The notes beneath the pieces are model-generated. The model worked only from the letters and a program-made list of their open reading frames with translations, ran no database searches and was not told the origin of the DNA. Of a stretch of DNA of 64,000 nucleotides, positions 18,078 through 29,137 are shown in pieces. The stretch's first letter is position 1; each line of letters opens with the position of its first letter. The translations under genes were made by a program, and so were the position numbers. The stretch is from positions 160,001 through 224,000 of the forward strand of contig WPIO01000106.1 in the NCBI GenBank assembly GCA_009760855.2. The letters run 5' to 3'. The DNA comes from Cristatella mucedo (lineage: Eukaryota; Bryozoa; Phylactolaemata; Cristatellidae).

Positions 18078-18234
18078 TATAATTTATATATACATATATA
18101 TAATTTGTATAGTGCCCTAAGAGAACTTAATCTCTATTCAGGCGTTTCATATATGCCACGGGCTCGAGCCCACGACCTCGGCCAAACCTTGGTCGGGGCG
18201 AGCGCTTTAACCGCTGGGCCAAACCAGCTCGGCA
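18078..18234 (-). mobile_element. tRNA-derived SINE, family 2, with LINE-like tail
   Basis: On the + strand it reads TTTGTATAGTGCCCTAAGAG, AACTTAATCTCTATTCAGGC, then GGGCTCGAGCCCACGACCTC and GGGCCAAACCAGCTC. It is the same structure as 11.1 and 19.1 kb and lies directly beside a (CATAA)n-tail LINE end. Confidence 0.82.
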
Positions 18235-18511
18235 TGCATGATGTTCGTCGGTGCTGAAGAAGAACTTTGGGGGCTTATTGCTTCAATAGCTTCTACAGTG
18301 CTACGCCCTTTAGAAGAGTTTTGAAGCTGGACTTTCTCGAATCTGCCTTCCGGTGCCTTCGGGTTTGAATCGACCGACAGTTCGCATTTCCCGGTATGTA
18401 AAGTATACATCGCTCTAAATACCATGAATGTCACATACCTCTTCTTACTAAGTAATGAGACTGGCTGATGAAGACTTACCGACAGATAGATATAAGATAG
18501 AAAAAAGACTA

Positions 18512-18568
18512 TGTGATTCAATAGCCTCTTTTGTACAGCGACAGAAGAGCATTTACGGCTATTAAGGC
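18512..18568 (-). mobile_element. SINE family 1, 3' tail fragment
   Basis: ATAGCCTCTTTTGTACAGCG, ACAGAAGAGCATTTACGGCT is the reverse complement of the family 1 tail. The tRNA-like head is absent. Confidence 0.65.
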
Positions 18569-18774
18569 CTTTCCCACACGGCCGAATTCATCAGCCAAGG
18601 TCTTAGTCGCCTTTTAGGACCTCGATACTTTCGTCTTTACCATTTTCACGATGTACGGGTAGCAATACTAACTTGCTTACTTCAAGATAGCAGACAAGAA
18701 GCAGTGCACCAAAATTTAATAATTCAACCTAGGGCAAAATCGACCTCTTCCCCCTCCGAGGGATGGAGTACTGC

Positions 18775-18938
18775 CAGACCGTGCAAGGAGGTAAAGTGCT
18801 CGGCTCTTCACGGTCCCGAGGTCACGTGGGTTGGAATCCTGCAGCTGGGCGATCCTTTATTGCCAACTGCAAGCGGTGGCGATGACCACTAGGGCTCTTC
18901 TGCCGGCATATAAGTGAGGCTGTTAAATCAGCTAGTGA
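18775..18938 (+). mobile_element. tRNA-derived SINE, family 1, diverged
   Basis: AAGGAGGTAAAGTGCTCGGC (box A position), GTGGGTTGGAATCCTGCAG (box B), GCGATCCTTTATTGCCAACT, GGGCTCTTCTGCCGGCATAT and GAGGCTGTTAAATCAGCTAG. Confidence 0.75.
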
Positions 18939-19091
18939 CGTCAGAGAGACAGAGTGAGGGAGCTCTACTAGATCATAATGCTGATATCGGAGAGAATGCC
19001 ACTAGATCTTGCAATGGGCTGATATCGGAAAGAGTTGTGGGGAACTGGGGCCTCATTTCCTTCAAGTGCTTGGTAACAGACCCTTGGAATA

Positions 19092-19238
19092 GAAATATAA
19101 TTCATTTATATAGCACCCCAAGAGGACTTAATCTCTATTCAGGCGCTTCACATATGCCTCGGGGCTCGAGCCCACGACCTCAGCCAGACCTTGGTCGGGG
19201 CGAGCACCTTATCCGCTGGACCAAACCAGCTGGGCGAA
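19092..19238 (-). mobile_element. tRNA-derived SINE, family 2, with LINE-like tail
   Basis: The best preserved copy. Box A on the minus strand is TGGTCCAGCGGATAAGGTG; box B is GGGCTCGAGCCCC. The tail is GCGCCTGAATAGAGATTAAG, then TCCTCTTGGGGTGCTATAT. Confidence 0.85.
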
Positions 19239-19239
19239 T

Positions 19240-20079
19240 GTAAATCAAATGCCGTGCGAGATCTTTAAGCGCTGTGAGGTAGGTCTGTGCTTTCTTACTT
19301 CCACTTCGGCGACCCAGTGCTGCTTCTTGCATCCACGAACCTGCCTGCCCCTGTTTATTCATTCGTTCAAATGTCAAGTAAATGCAACCCGACATAACGT
19401 GCAAACTCACACGAATGCCGAGATACACGACACGATTTTTAAGTATGCACAAGAGAAGCAGCCGTCACCGTCCACTTGAGGTGTAGCACTACTGTCAAGG
19501 TCACGTGACCGACCGTAGCCAATCGGAGCCGACCTTCCTCGAGCTTCCGGCTGAGCATACGCCTGAGCCTCCTGCTGCAGCCAGTGAGCTCCTACAGCAT
19601 GTGTCCAGCGACCGTAAGACGGCTGCTCTTTAGGGCTGCTTTTTGATGCAAGTCGACCGGGGCTGGGCTAGGATTGACCGGTCTGGAATCGACTTTTCTG
19701 GCTCCTACGATCTAAAGCCCGATGACGTCTCGTCAGCTTAGGAAATGGGAGGCTAGCATACCAGGCTGCACAGGGGCATGCATGCATACGTGCCTGGGCC
19801 TGGTTGTCATGCTCGCCAGGCTCGCGGCCTCTACGTGCCTAGCCGGAAGCAGATATTGCCTGGAAACGTTAGCCCACCAAGCCAGCCAGCTCAGGGGAGT
19901 TGCTAAAGATCCTTGGCGGTTCTGGAGTAGTAATCAATAGGAACCGGATGTGCTATAATCTTTGGCTTAGACCTCATCATTAAAGGCCATCCGAAGTGGT
20001 AGTTGGTGATTGGCACTTCAAGCTTGCTAGTGCACAGATGCAGCCATATCGAGCTGTGGAATAACGCTCACACGTCAAA
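19240..20079. other. No gene seen
   Basis: Unique sequence between a family 2 SINE and the LINE at 20.1 kb; nothing recognisable. Confidence 0.5.
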
Positions 20080-21378
20080 AAGCATAACATGGTTAGAGGT
20101 AGCATGCACGATTTCAACATGTATATACATTTAGTGATAGCATGCTCAGCGTCAGCATGCATAAGCATACAAAGAAAAGATCCCAATGACCCAGCAAATG
20201 TTATGAGAAACAGGTGCGTCTCAGTTTCGTTTGTAAGTGTCAAGTCAGGGGATGTCGTGGTGTCAGTCGGAAGAGAGTTCTAGGCTCGCGGAGCACACGA
20301 ACTAAAGGCACGATCTCCAAAGATTTGAGGTTCGTACGAAGTATAGCGAAACGATTCTAGTCAGAAGAGTGAGTGGTACGATGCCTTGCTTGGCTTGGAG
20401 TAGTTCTAATAGGTCGGCTGGAGCCAGAGAATCAAGGGGCCTAAAAGTGCATGACAGACCCATGAAAGCGATATGCTGCTTGATTAGAAGTCAGTGCTGA
20501 TCGGCGAGAAGTTGTATGATGTGGCAACTGATGAATAATGACTGCGACACTCACGACAGACGAGCCTAGCTGCAGAGTTTTGAACCAGCTGTAAGCATCT
20601 GATTGCATAGGCCGGTAGATCAACAAACACTGAGTTACACAAGTCGAGATGGGTTTCACAAAATGCATGGACCAATTTGGATGTAATATTCCTATCTCGG
20701 CAGGCCCGAATTTTATTAATGCTATGTAGTTGAAAGTAGGCCGACTTGACGGTGGAGCTGATGTGGTCGTACAGCAAAAGGTCACTTTGGAACACGACAC
20801 CTAGCTTTCGTGCAGATGCTGCAGGAGCTATGCTGGCAGAGCCGATTTTGAGCCTTTAGTCTTTCCAATTTCTGAATCACACTTGGTTTGCCCGTAACTA
20901 GTTAATTGGTTTAATCGCTATTCAATGTAAGAAAGTTTGCTGCCATCCATGTGTGGATGTCATCAATACATGCAGCAAGGGAGTTGAGAGAATTCGACGT
21001 ACTGGAGGCCTGGGAGGAATCAAAGCAAAGGTACAGCTGAGTGTCATCAGGGGGATTTTACACACAAACTGGGGATTTTACTGAGCTTTATTCGCAAGCG
21101 CACAAAGTCGCTGCGCGGCTTGCTCAGTTGTATCTCCACACTCCTAGAACGCTCTCAACAGCACAAGCACTTCTTCGGAGGGAATACGTCCCCACACTTA
21201 GGCTGCATAGAAGCGAAAGCCTAGATTGTGCTTGGCAATCACATCGGCTAGAGGAAGAGTATAAACCATGAAAAGAACCAAATACAGAGAGCCCTGGGGT
21301 GCCCCATATTTCAGAGGTTTCTCAGATGATGTCCATTGACACCATGTGTATCTATGCATAATGTATCTCCCACTGTCA
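20080..21378 (-). mobile_element. L2/CR1-like LINE, 5'-truncated, RT domain broken by an insertion
   Basis: On the minus strand it encodes reverse transcriptase pieces: SSEKPLKYGAPQGSLYLVL, VYTLPLADVIAKHNLGFRFY, then (after an insertion) the DDTQLYL part, and LQLVQNSAARLVCRE further on. The layout and motifs are of the Jockey/CR1/L2 superfamily. It continues into the 3' region shared with 23.4, 26.9 and 62.7 kb (AACATGGTTAG..., GCATAAGCAC). The catalytic YADD is interrupted by about 155 bp at 21051-21205, so the copy is dead. Confidence 0.85.
21051..21205. mobile_element. About 155-bp insertion inside the LINE YADD motif
   Basis: The LINE sequence reads ...GAGTGTCATCAG up to 21050 and resumes at 21206 with CATAGAAGCGAAAGCC. 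Joined, these would encode FYADDTQLYL in reverse. The intervening sequence has no match to the other families here. It begins and continues with GGGGATTTTAC repeated 18 bases apart, but no clear target duplication is visible. Confidence 0.55.
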
Positions 21379-21379
21379 A

Positions 21380-22223
21380 ACTGCAAAGCAACGCTTGACT
21401 ATCACGTGCCTGGACTTCGCTGGAGTGTTTTTGATTGCCTACCGCTACGCTAGCCTTAGCTGCTGTGAGCTTGTGCTTAGCGGTCAGCGGAAACATGCCG
21501 CGTACCTCGCGACATAGAGAAGCGACACAGTGCGGCGGCTGAAGCAGTTGCTGAAGCATTAAAGAACGACGAAAGAAGGAAGTGGCGAAGTAAAGAGCTC
21601 GCTCGACAGGAAGTGCCCGAATCTGCTGCAGCAATGACCTCGTGAATTAGTTAAGCGGCCGATAGGCCTGCCGCGTGCATAATCAATCGCAAGTGCTGCC
21701 GGGCGAATTTTCATTAACTTTGACTTGATCGCCTCGAACTTTTGAGCACCTTTTGACAGTCGATGAACGAAATTCACGGATCTTATAATTACTAAATGTC
21801 AGGGTTGTCCGAGTGGTGTCGTAGAACAAACCGCTGCGATCCAGACTGGCAAACGAAGGATGCAGCTTTTCCCGTAGTTGCTACGAAACAGGGCAAATTT
21901 CGGAGTTACAGAAAGCGATACGTTACATTCCACGAGCGAGCGACCGACGGCAGCGGTTAAAGGGGTTTAAGGTCGCAGTCTGCAGATGTGCACGCGAGCA
22001 TCTCATGCCCAACGACATTACGACTCAGCAATGTCGCTGCGGGCGAAGTCTAGCTGCCAAAGCGAAGCGTGAGAGGCTCGTTTCTAAGCGCAGGACCACA
22101 CGCCGCTTCGGTCCTTGGCTTACAAGATTCAGCCGTTCGCGCGCTGCTTGAAGGCACGTAGATGAAAAGTAATAGGAGCAGTTTGGCAAAGCTTACTATA
22201 TCGCTACACATCCTATAATTTAT

Positions 22224-22226
<3 letters not shown>
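21380..22226. other. No gene seen
   Basis: Unique sequence upstream of the LINE RT fragment. No further LINE coding frames were recognised, so the LINE is 5'-truncated at about 21378. Confidence 0.5.

Positions 22227-22281
<55 letters not shown>
22227..22281. repeat. (TA)n microsatellite
   Basis: About 27 TA units at the left edge of the candidate GGACATTT element. Confidence 0.95.
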
Positions 22282-22283
<2 letters not shown>

Positions 22284-22382
22284 CCTATATTATCTATATA
22301 CAAGTCTAATGTGGGGAACGGACATTCCGCCCCTGGACGTTTCCCCCCTGGGGTAGGACATTTCCCCCCACCGGTATACGGT

Positions 22383-22438
22383 TGAGGTTTTGGTGTTTAT
22401 GGTTTAAGGTTTAGGGTTTAAGGTTTAGAGTTTAAGGC
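22383..22438. repeat. Degenerate GTTTA(A/G)GG repeat
   Basis: About seven units alternating GGTTTAAG and GGTTTAGG/GAG types. They resemble, but are not, (TTAGGG)n telomeric DNA. Confidence 0.6.
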
Positions 22439-22796
22439 GGGCTGCGCCTCCGCCGCCTAAATCCACCCTTGCTTGTATTCCGCGCTTTATTTAATGCGTA
22501 TTAGGGCATAAATAGATCTCTTGAGGTCGAGTTATACTCAGTAGACCTCTGAGGCTTAGCGCTCATTTGCAGGAACTCGCGGCACGCCGTAGCACGCGCC
22601 CGCTTTTACGGGTACGAACACGTGCCTGGCGGCGTCGAGCGGGACCTAACTTCCGCTGGACCAAACTGTATAGCTCACCGCAGCCTCCGCAACCGCCACT
22701 CGCTCCATTAGAAACCATCCTTCCAATCCATTCATTCCTCTAATTATACTGTTGATTTGTATTTTAATAGAGCATGAGCTTCATTTAATCATGTGC

Positions 22797-22799
<3 letters not shown>

Positions 22800-22844
<45 letters not shown>
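22800..22844. repeat. (TA)n microsatellite
   Basis: About 22 TA units inside the right part of the candidate GGACATTT element. Confidence 0.95.
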
Positions 22845-22846
<2 letters not shown>

Positions 22847-22920
22847 GTATTCTTAGTTACACATTCATTAACATAGGGGGAAATGTCCTATCCCGGGGGA
22901 AAATGTCCCACAACCGATTA

Positions 22921-22923
<3 letters not shown>

Positions 22924-22961
<38 letters not shown>
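22924..22961. repeat. (TA)n microsatellite
   Basis: About 18 TA units at the right edge of the same candidate element, mirroring the left edge. Confidence 0.95.
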
Positions 22962-22962
<1 letters not shown>

Positions 22963-23433
22963 TGTGTGTATATTATTCGTAGTCAGCCCAACATACGACG
23001 GTTCTACTTACGAAAATAAAAATATATCCAAGAAAACTTTTAAAATGTATGCGCGGTCAGATGATTTGACAACGGCTCAAATAGAAGGGAGGAAACAATG
23101 TCTGACAGCTATGCATTGTAGGTACTGATGACTACCATGTACAATTCTCGACGTACGACAATCCGACCTGCGACAGGTTTTCCGGTCCCTATCTATTTCG
23201 TGGTTCGGGGCTGACTGCTTATCATATTATTTTTTTCTTTTATCTATCCTATATTATCTATATATCATATTTATCTGCATATCCAATCATGTATAAAATA
23301 GACTAAAGTTCTCAGCCTGTGGACTCCCTTCGCTGAGTCTAGTAGTCTAGTAGATACCTATTACACCTCCCTCCGGAAGTACTGGTCGCCATCTTGCCGT
23401 ATGATGGGCCGACTTTCTCGCTTTATAAAAACA

Positions 23434-23770
23434 ATACATTTGATAAAGCGCCCTCACAGAACTTAATCTCTTCTTCTTAGGCACGTTAAATCTGCTGCGA
23501 AGGAAGCACGATCGAATGGTTAGTGGTAGGATGCTCAATAAACAACAAGAATAACACGGTTAAGGGTGACATGCACGGGGTCAGCATGCAAGTATGGTTA
23601 GTGACAGCATACACAGTGTCAGCACGCATAAGCACATAAAAGTCGAATCACAGAGACCCAATAAATGCTTTCATAAATAGATGCGTTTTTATTTTCTTTT
23701 TAAATGTAGTCAAGTCGGAGATGTCGTGGTGCAAGTCGGGAGTGAATTCAAGGCTTTTCGAGCCTATTTA
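23434..23770 (-). mobile_element. L2/CR1-like LINE 3' end
   Basis: In reverse orientation the 3' terminus is at 23434 (GATAAAGCGCCCTC...AACTTAATCTC), followed by the conserved 3' segment with GGGTCAGCATGCAAG and GCATAAGCACATAAAAG. It aligns along its whole length with 62690-62985. It is severely 5'-truncated. Confidence 0.8.
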
Positions 23771-25092
23771 AATATCAATAATGTCTACGCTGTGCAGTAT
23801 TTACATATATGTACACTATTTGTGTCTGTATATCCTATTGTTTATATATATATATATTAGCTGCACAAAGAAGTTATCTATATTGACCTACGATCTTTAT
23901 ATTCTATTTATCTATATACAGCTGCGTGGGCATAGCAGGACCGCCTTTCCTTCGGCGGCGTGCCGCCGCACGCGTACGGTCGGTGCGGCGGCGGCACGAG
24001 GTCTCTCGCTGAATGACACGGGTGCTCACGTAAACGCGCCTCCTCGACCGCGCCCAAGCCGCGAACGCGAACGGCTCGGGCGCGGTCGCTCGAGTGCAAC
24101 GCTGGGCAGCGGTCGTAGGACGGCGGTGCCCAAGCGAACTCGCGTGCGAAAACTAGTTTTGAGACGACGAACGAACGCACGCACGCACAGGTCGGGCGAG
24201 CGGAGTGCACGCTCGACGAAGGCGGCTCTTGGCCCACGGCATTGCCCATGCGCACGCGTGGCAAAAGATTATGATAAATTATGCTTTCGCCACAGAATCG
24301 ATACGCCTTCGCTCGGTGCCGAGCCCGGTGGCGGCGCTCGCAGTAACGCAATAATGCCGCACGCATCTTTTCCGCGAAGAGCCTACAGCAGCAGCAGCGC
24401 GGCAATAGCGTTCGTCGCAGCGACTGCAGGCGGCCGCGAAGGATACCCCCCCCCCACTGTCGCTGCTCGGTGCGGCTCGACCTTTGGGTTAAGTAAGAGC
24501 AGTGGCTTTTTGGCTTACGTACTCGCTAGTGACCGCTGAGCACTGACCGACGGGCCGACGGTAAAATGTCCGCGCGAAGTGTGGACGAGCGGCAATCTGC
24601 CGCCCACGTTTGGTGGACGGAGAGAAAAATTCCGCGAGCGTCAGCGATCCGTGAGGGCGAAGGGGTGGGTGAAGGTGAAGGTGAAGGCGAAGGGTATCGT
24701 AGGAAGCTGCTGTGATGATATGTACGCCTGCCAGTCTAAATGTATACCCAAAGTAGCGAGCTGGAGCGTCTCTACTTGTAAGAAAGAAGACATTTTAGTT
24801 CCTGCCGCAACTTTAACAGCGAGCGAATGACTGTGGACACTTACTGAACTGGCAAGTGAGCGCTTAGTAATTGAAAGTTGACACAACAGAGCCGTTAGGC
24901 AACACCTAAGAGAACTGAATCTCTTCCCGGCGGCACGTGACGTGAGCTGGAAAGAATTTCCCTTGGTTGTGCATATCTCGGTGAAATCCCGTATTTGGTA
25001 GACGAACCCCCGTGTGGATTTCGACTGGCAGGAGCCCGCTGCAGAGCGCTAGTTTCCGACGACGAATGGAGGATAATGCTCGGCAGAACGAG
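23771..25092. other. No gene seen
   Basis: The 252-codon frame at 23781-24539 starts in (TA)-type sequence and runs into Arg/Ala-rich GC sequence; no domain was recognised. A weak LINE/SINE tail (ACACCTAAGAGAACTGAATC) lies at 24903. Confidence 0.5.
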
Positions 25093-25094
25093 AC

Positions 25095-25135
25095 CCGGCT
25101 GACGGTCGGTGTACGCCGCACCGACCGTCAGCCGG
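25095..25135. repeat. Perfect hairpin, 17-bp arms, 7-nt loop
   Basis: Arms 25095-25111 (CCGGCTGACGGTCGGTG) and 25119-25135. Confidence 0.95.
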
Positions 25136-25492
25136 AGAACGCACTCGCGCCAACCGGGCCGTGCGCCAAGGTTTTAACGGCCAAGCCCGGAAGTGAAGTA
25201 ACCAGAACAAGATTTGGTTCTCTTGTGGCGCTATGCGAGGGAGCGGCGGAACGTCCGCTGCCAGATCCGAGAAGCGCTTTGGCGCCAGCTGCCTCGACGT
25301 CATCCACCGGTAGTCGACAGACAGACAGACAGACCGGCAAAGTCCGCTGCCGCTCGCCGGGATCGGCCCGCTGCCGCTGCTGCTGCGACGCCGACGAAGG
25401 GATCGTGCTGCGACGAGACGCCTTGAACTTTGGGCGCGTTGAGCCGCAAAGGCGAAGAGGGAGGCGGCGAACGGGAGAGCGCTTCGCCGAGA

Positions 25493-25602
25493 GTGCGTCG
25501 CGTGAGCTTCCGTCGCAGTGCGTCGCGTGAGCTTCCGTCGCAGTGCGTCGCGTGAGCTTCCGTCGCGTGAGCTTCCGTCGCAGTGCGTCGCGTGAGCTTC
25601 CG
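25493..25602. repeat. 25-bp tandem repeat
   Basis: Four copies based on GTGCGTCGCGTGAGCTTC plus CGTCGCA, with one 16-bp shortened unit at about 25557-25572. Confidence 0.9.
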
Positions 25603-25882
25603 TACTGCAATGGGCGGGAAGTACGTGCGCCACGTCGTTCGTGCAGGTCCATTCAATTTGGTTTCACTTTACACACAAAATCAGCATTCGACCGGAGCAC
25701 TCCTAGGCCTGTCGGTCGCAGGTCACAGGCCCTGCCATTCAGCACTCGGTGTAAACTGCCCGAATCGGACGGCTTTCACTCCGCGGTGCTTCCGATCGCT
25801 AGCCGAGCATTTATATAGGTTTTATAAAATCATAATTATTCATAGAGACGCTAGAGTTTAAGAGCTAACTAACTCATCATGG

Positions 25883-25893
25883 ATTCCTGGAAA

Positions 25894-25931
<38 letters not shown>

Positions 25932-25942
25932 TTTCCAGGAAT
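25883..25942. repeat. Perfect 60-bp palindrome centred on (AT)n
   Basis: ATTCCTGGAAATTAAT flanks an (AT)n core on the left and is mirrored by ATTAATTTCCAGGAAT on the right. The symmetry extends beyond the microsatellite into unique sequence. Confidence 0.92.
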
Positions 25943-26719
25943 TAAGAGTGGTAAACGGGTATATGGATAAAATTAATTTTATTATTGCAAGTTGAGAGGT
26001 GCCAGATGAGTCCAATATAGAAAATCTGGCGAAGTTTTGCATCATTTGGTGAATATTTAGAGGTTGCACGAAGTCTCTAGAGTTCAACTGAGCATCCCAT
26101 TTTGCTTTCGGTCAGACCGCACATTCGCATTGTTAGTTTACTTTTCAAGTTACTGGATAAGTTTTGTAAGTATTCACCATGTCGTTTGATGTATAAGAGT
26201 TACTGTGAGAGCCCATAAAATACGTGATTGTTTTGTGCAGAGCTGCATTGCTGTATAAGTTAACAGGTTCATTCAATGTAAAAAGAGGTTACATTTAAAG
26301 GTTTGCATTGCTAAATTTAAATTGAACTGCAAATGAGATAATAAATATTTGATTAATATAATAAAATAACATAGAAAGTGATTCTGAATTACATGTATAG
26401 CTACACTAATTATTATTGTTAAATACTTTTAATTTCTGAAGTTCAAATTTATATAAAATATTCTTGAAAAACTCTTGTAACTATCGTGAACATTACACAA
26501 TGTGAAAGAATAGACCAGTTCCGTGCGGTTGGAGCAACTACATTTGAGGAGTGTGTCATTTTACTAAATTATCAACGCCGTAGTGCTTTTGTTTCACTAG
26601 TCACTGGTTTGCAATGGCCACCACCACAACTACAAATGAACCCATGAAGACGAACCATCAGTCTCAAGTGTGGCTGATTGTAGCACCAGCCTCTAACCTT
26701 AGCCAAACTAAGAAGTCGC
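25943..26719. other. AT-rich, no gene seen
   Basis: AT-rich sequence leading into the decayed transposon-type ORF; it may be the 5' part of that element. No frame longer than about 70 codons. Confidence 0.45.
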
Positions 26720-27310
26720 CCTTGATGCGAGAGACTTTGTCAGTCCGCTTCTATCACCACCAAGAGCTGAACATGCGTTAAAAGAAAGTGCCAAGGTAAC
26801 AGTGCAACAAGTTCTTGACGTTTGGGAGAGAGCTAGTATCCTACCTTCCTATCGACATAATAATAATAATAATAATAATGTACTTGATAAAGCGCCCTCA
26901 GAGAACTTAATCTCTTTCTAGGCGCTTTACATTTGCTGCAAAGGGAAATGCAATTGAATGGTAAGTAAAATCATGCTTGAAAAACAAACAAAATGAATAA
27001 CATGGTTAGGTGTGACATGCACAGGGTCATGATATAGTTAAACGAGTTCTGAAAATCCCAAACACATGGCAATGGGTAAAGAAGGTAGGGAAACGTCGAA
27101 CTGTTACTCGAATAAAAAAAGAGTATTTTTCCGAGCTTTTGGACCGTATTTTTTTTAGATCGCTCACAATAATGCACAAACACCAATCAAGAGCCCGGAT
27201 GATTGGGTCTTTTTGATCGCTCGGAGAGAAGGCAGAAAGGGTTACATGACTGGAGTAGATAAAATGATAAAGCGGAAAGTGGAATTAAAAGAAAGTAAGA
27301 GAGAAAAGTA
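26720..27310 (+). pseudogene. Decayed transposon-type ORF split by an L2-like insertion
   Basis: Before the insertion (26725-26850) the + strand reads SPPRAEHALKESAKVTVQQV, LDVWERASILPSYRHN. After it (27028-27300) it reads KKVGKRRTVTRIKKEYFSEL, LDRIF, a frameshift, then IAHNNAQTPIKSPDDWVFLI, ARREGRKGYMTGVDKMIKRK and stop. I recognise the order FW/VWe.A.IP..., LFDIAH.(N/D)A and FL..QRe.GR.G.M.GVDk as a widespread invertebrate family found in transposon-like loci; I do not have a secure name for it. The copy is broken by the LINE and by frameshifts. Confidence 0.5.
26857..27030 (-). mobile_element. L2/CR1-like LINE 3' end with (ATA)n tail, inserted in another ORF
   Basis: (ATA)n at 26857-26880 is followed by GATAAAGCGCCCTCAGAGAA, CTTTCTAGGCGCTTTACATT and the GTGACATGCACAGGGTCA block, ending about 27030. 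This is the 3' end of the same LINE on the minus strand. Both flanks belong to one decayed ORF, which this copy splits. Confidence 0.8.
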
Positions 27311-27874
27311 GAAATTTCGTCGTACAGAATCAAAGAAAGACATCGAAGTACTATTCTCTATAAAGGCATTAATAGGTCCGCTGAAAGAGGAGTGTAGTGG
27401 ATACAGGATTACAACTCGCTGCTAACAAAAACGAAAACAGAACTTATTGCAGGTTGTCCAGAAACATCGCCACAAATTTCCAGACTCCAAGAAAGGCACT
27501 TTGCTGTTGGAACTTTCGAAAGCCGAATAAATTTGGAATAGCACTAAAGATCGACTGTATTGACTACTGTTTTAAGTACAAAGTATATAAAATAGACAAG
27601 CGATAGAACTGTCAGTCTTACTTTTGTTATTATTAAATTAGTGCAATGGTACAGTGGCACATAAAACTAAATTGTTCGCTGCTAATATTCGCGTCAAATT
27701 GTATGATCTGTCAAAAGGTCGCTTTTTATGGATAGACAGAAAATATTGAATGACTTGTGTAACCTCTAAACATGCTTTAAATCACTTCAAATGTTTTACT
27801 AAATTTTTGTTTTAGTAGATGCATAAGAATGAGAGGCTTCAATGTACCCTTTTGAAAACAAAATTGGACCACAG

Positions 27875-27875
<1 letters not shown>

Positions 27876-27939
<64 letters not shown>
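27876..27939. repeat. (AT)n microsatellite
   Basis: About 32 AT units immediately before the left arm of the large inverted pair. Confidence 0.95.
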
Positions 27940-27941
<2 letters not shown>

Positions 27942-28290
27942 AGATTAGGTTCTCTTGCGCTGTGCAAATTAATTTGACATTTAAAAAGAAGCTTAAAACG
28001 CACCTTTTCATTACAGCATTTGGTGGGTCTTGGCGGTTCGTCCTTGGTGTGTATGTACCTGCTTACACTATGCCTGCTGCTTGCGAATGTTGCCACCAAA
28101 CATTTGGTAATGCTATATATGCAGCACCTGTAAAAGTGCCTAGAGAGAGATTCGGTTCTCTGAGGGTGCTATACAAATGTATTACTCTTTTGATAATATT
28201 AATTATATTTTTCATACAATTAGCTGCGCATCCTAACCACAGCCAAAACAGAGTCTGCAAACTAACCGAGGTGACGCCAATCCTAACGCT
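27940..28290 (+). mobile_element. LINE 3' segment, left arm of a large inverted pair
   Basis: It encodes FKKKLKTHLFITAFGGSW, the C-terminus of the L2/CR1-like ORF2, then the 3' UTR with GTGCCTAGAGAGAGATTCGG and GGTGCTATACAAATG. It extends past the LINE end to CCAATCCTAACGCTG. It is nearly identical, in reverse, to 30226-30580. Confidence 0.85.
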
Positions 28291-28306
28291 GATATATATA
28301 TATATA

Positions 28307-28350
28307 TAGCACCCGCTACCCCGGCAGGAGAGGGCACCGCCGGCTGATGT
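28307..28350 (+). mobile_element. Short RLE-type LINE 3' end remnant
   Basis: AGCACCCGCTACCCCGGCAG then AGAGGGCACCGCCGGCTG matches 35077-35116 almost base for base. Only the last 40 or so bases remain, next to an AT microsatellite. Confidence 0.5.
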
Positions 28351-29137
28351 ATGTATACTAGTTAAAAAATTTCAATAAATCGTTACTATATGCATACATA
28401 ATGGTATATAATATGTATCAGCCTCCAATAATTACTAATGCGCAGTTAAGTTTTCGAGCGTTATTTTTATGATTTATTTAATGTTACTTAAAAACTTCAA
28501 AAATAAAAAACTAATTTTCGGAATTTCCCATTTTCTGGAAAACAAAGCTACCTCTTGCTCGAGCTGCAAGTCCTCGCAGTGCTTTGCGGCGATACGTTAA
28601 TCGAGCTTCCAGCGGCTCCGCCGCTCTTACGATTGGCCCCGGTGACGTTTGGCGCTCTGGCAGATAAGGAACGCAGCTCTATACCAGTACAATCTAACTG
28701 ATATGAGAATTAATTTATCTGGCTGTGTGCGACCTTAACATAACGGGATTAACGCGCTGCTAAAGGGTCGGAGAAAGCTCCCCGCGCCGTCGCTTCGTCA
28801 GTTCTCCGCCTCCGTCGCAATCGCAGCAGCACGAGGACAGGATTACAAAATACGACGACCGTTCAACTTTTTCATCGCAAGGTGACATTGCATTCTCGGA
28901 AGTTACTCTGCCGAGACAGTCGCACGAGGCACCGGTGCAGGCAGGTGCAGTAGCGGCGCAAGCGCCCAGGCGCCGCGCGAGAATCCCCGCACGACGACGA
29001 CTCGCCGCATCGTCGACTGTAACTGCGCGAGCAAACTCGCAGCTTTACTCCGGCATGCAGTGGGGGGGGATGAGCGCCTGCCAACAAGCGATCGCCATTC
29101 CGTAGTTCAACTAAATCCAACATTCGCCACGAAACGA

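Larger units (their letters stand above)
22300..22920. mobile_element. Candidate DNA element bounded by GGACATTTCCCCC inverted repeats
   Basis: GGGGTAGGACATTTCCCCCC near 22350 is repeated inverted as GGGGGAAATGTCCTATCCCG at about 22876-22895. Each end has a second such block (GGGGAACGGACATTCCGCCC on the left; GGGAAAATGTCCCACAACCG on the right, pairing with CCGGTATACGGTTG). Both outer flanks are (TA)n tracts. The interior includes a possible tRNA-like head on the minus strand (CTGGACCAAAC, 22657-22667). The ends are not certain. Confidence 0.4.

Noticed and set aside
22383-22438. Interstitial telomere
   Set aside because: Units are GTTTAAGG/GTTTAGGG mixtures rather than TTAGGG arrays and the stretch is short.
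23781-24539. 252-codon + strand ORF as a membrane protein
   Set aside because: The hydrophobic start is a translated (TA)n/ATT-rich stretch and the remainder is GC-rich noise; no domain or splice support.
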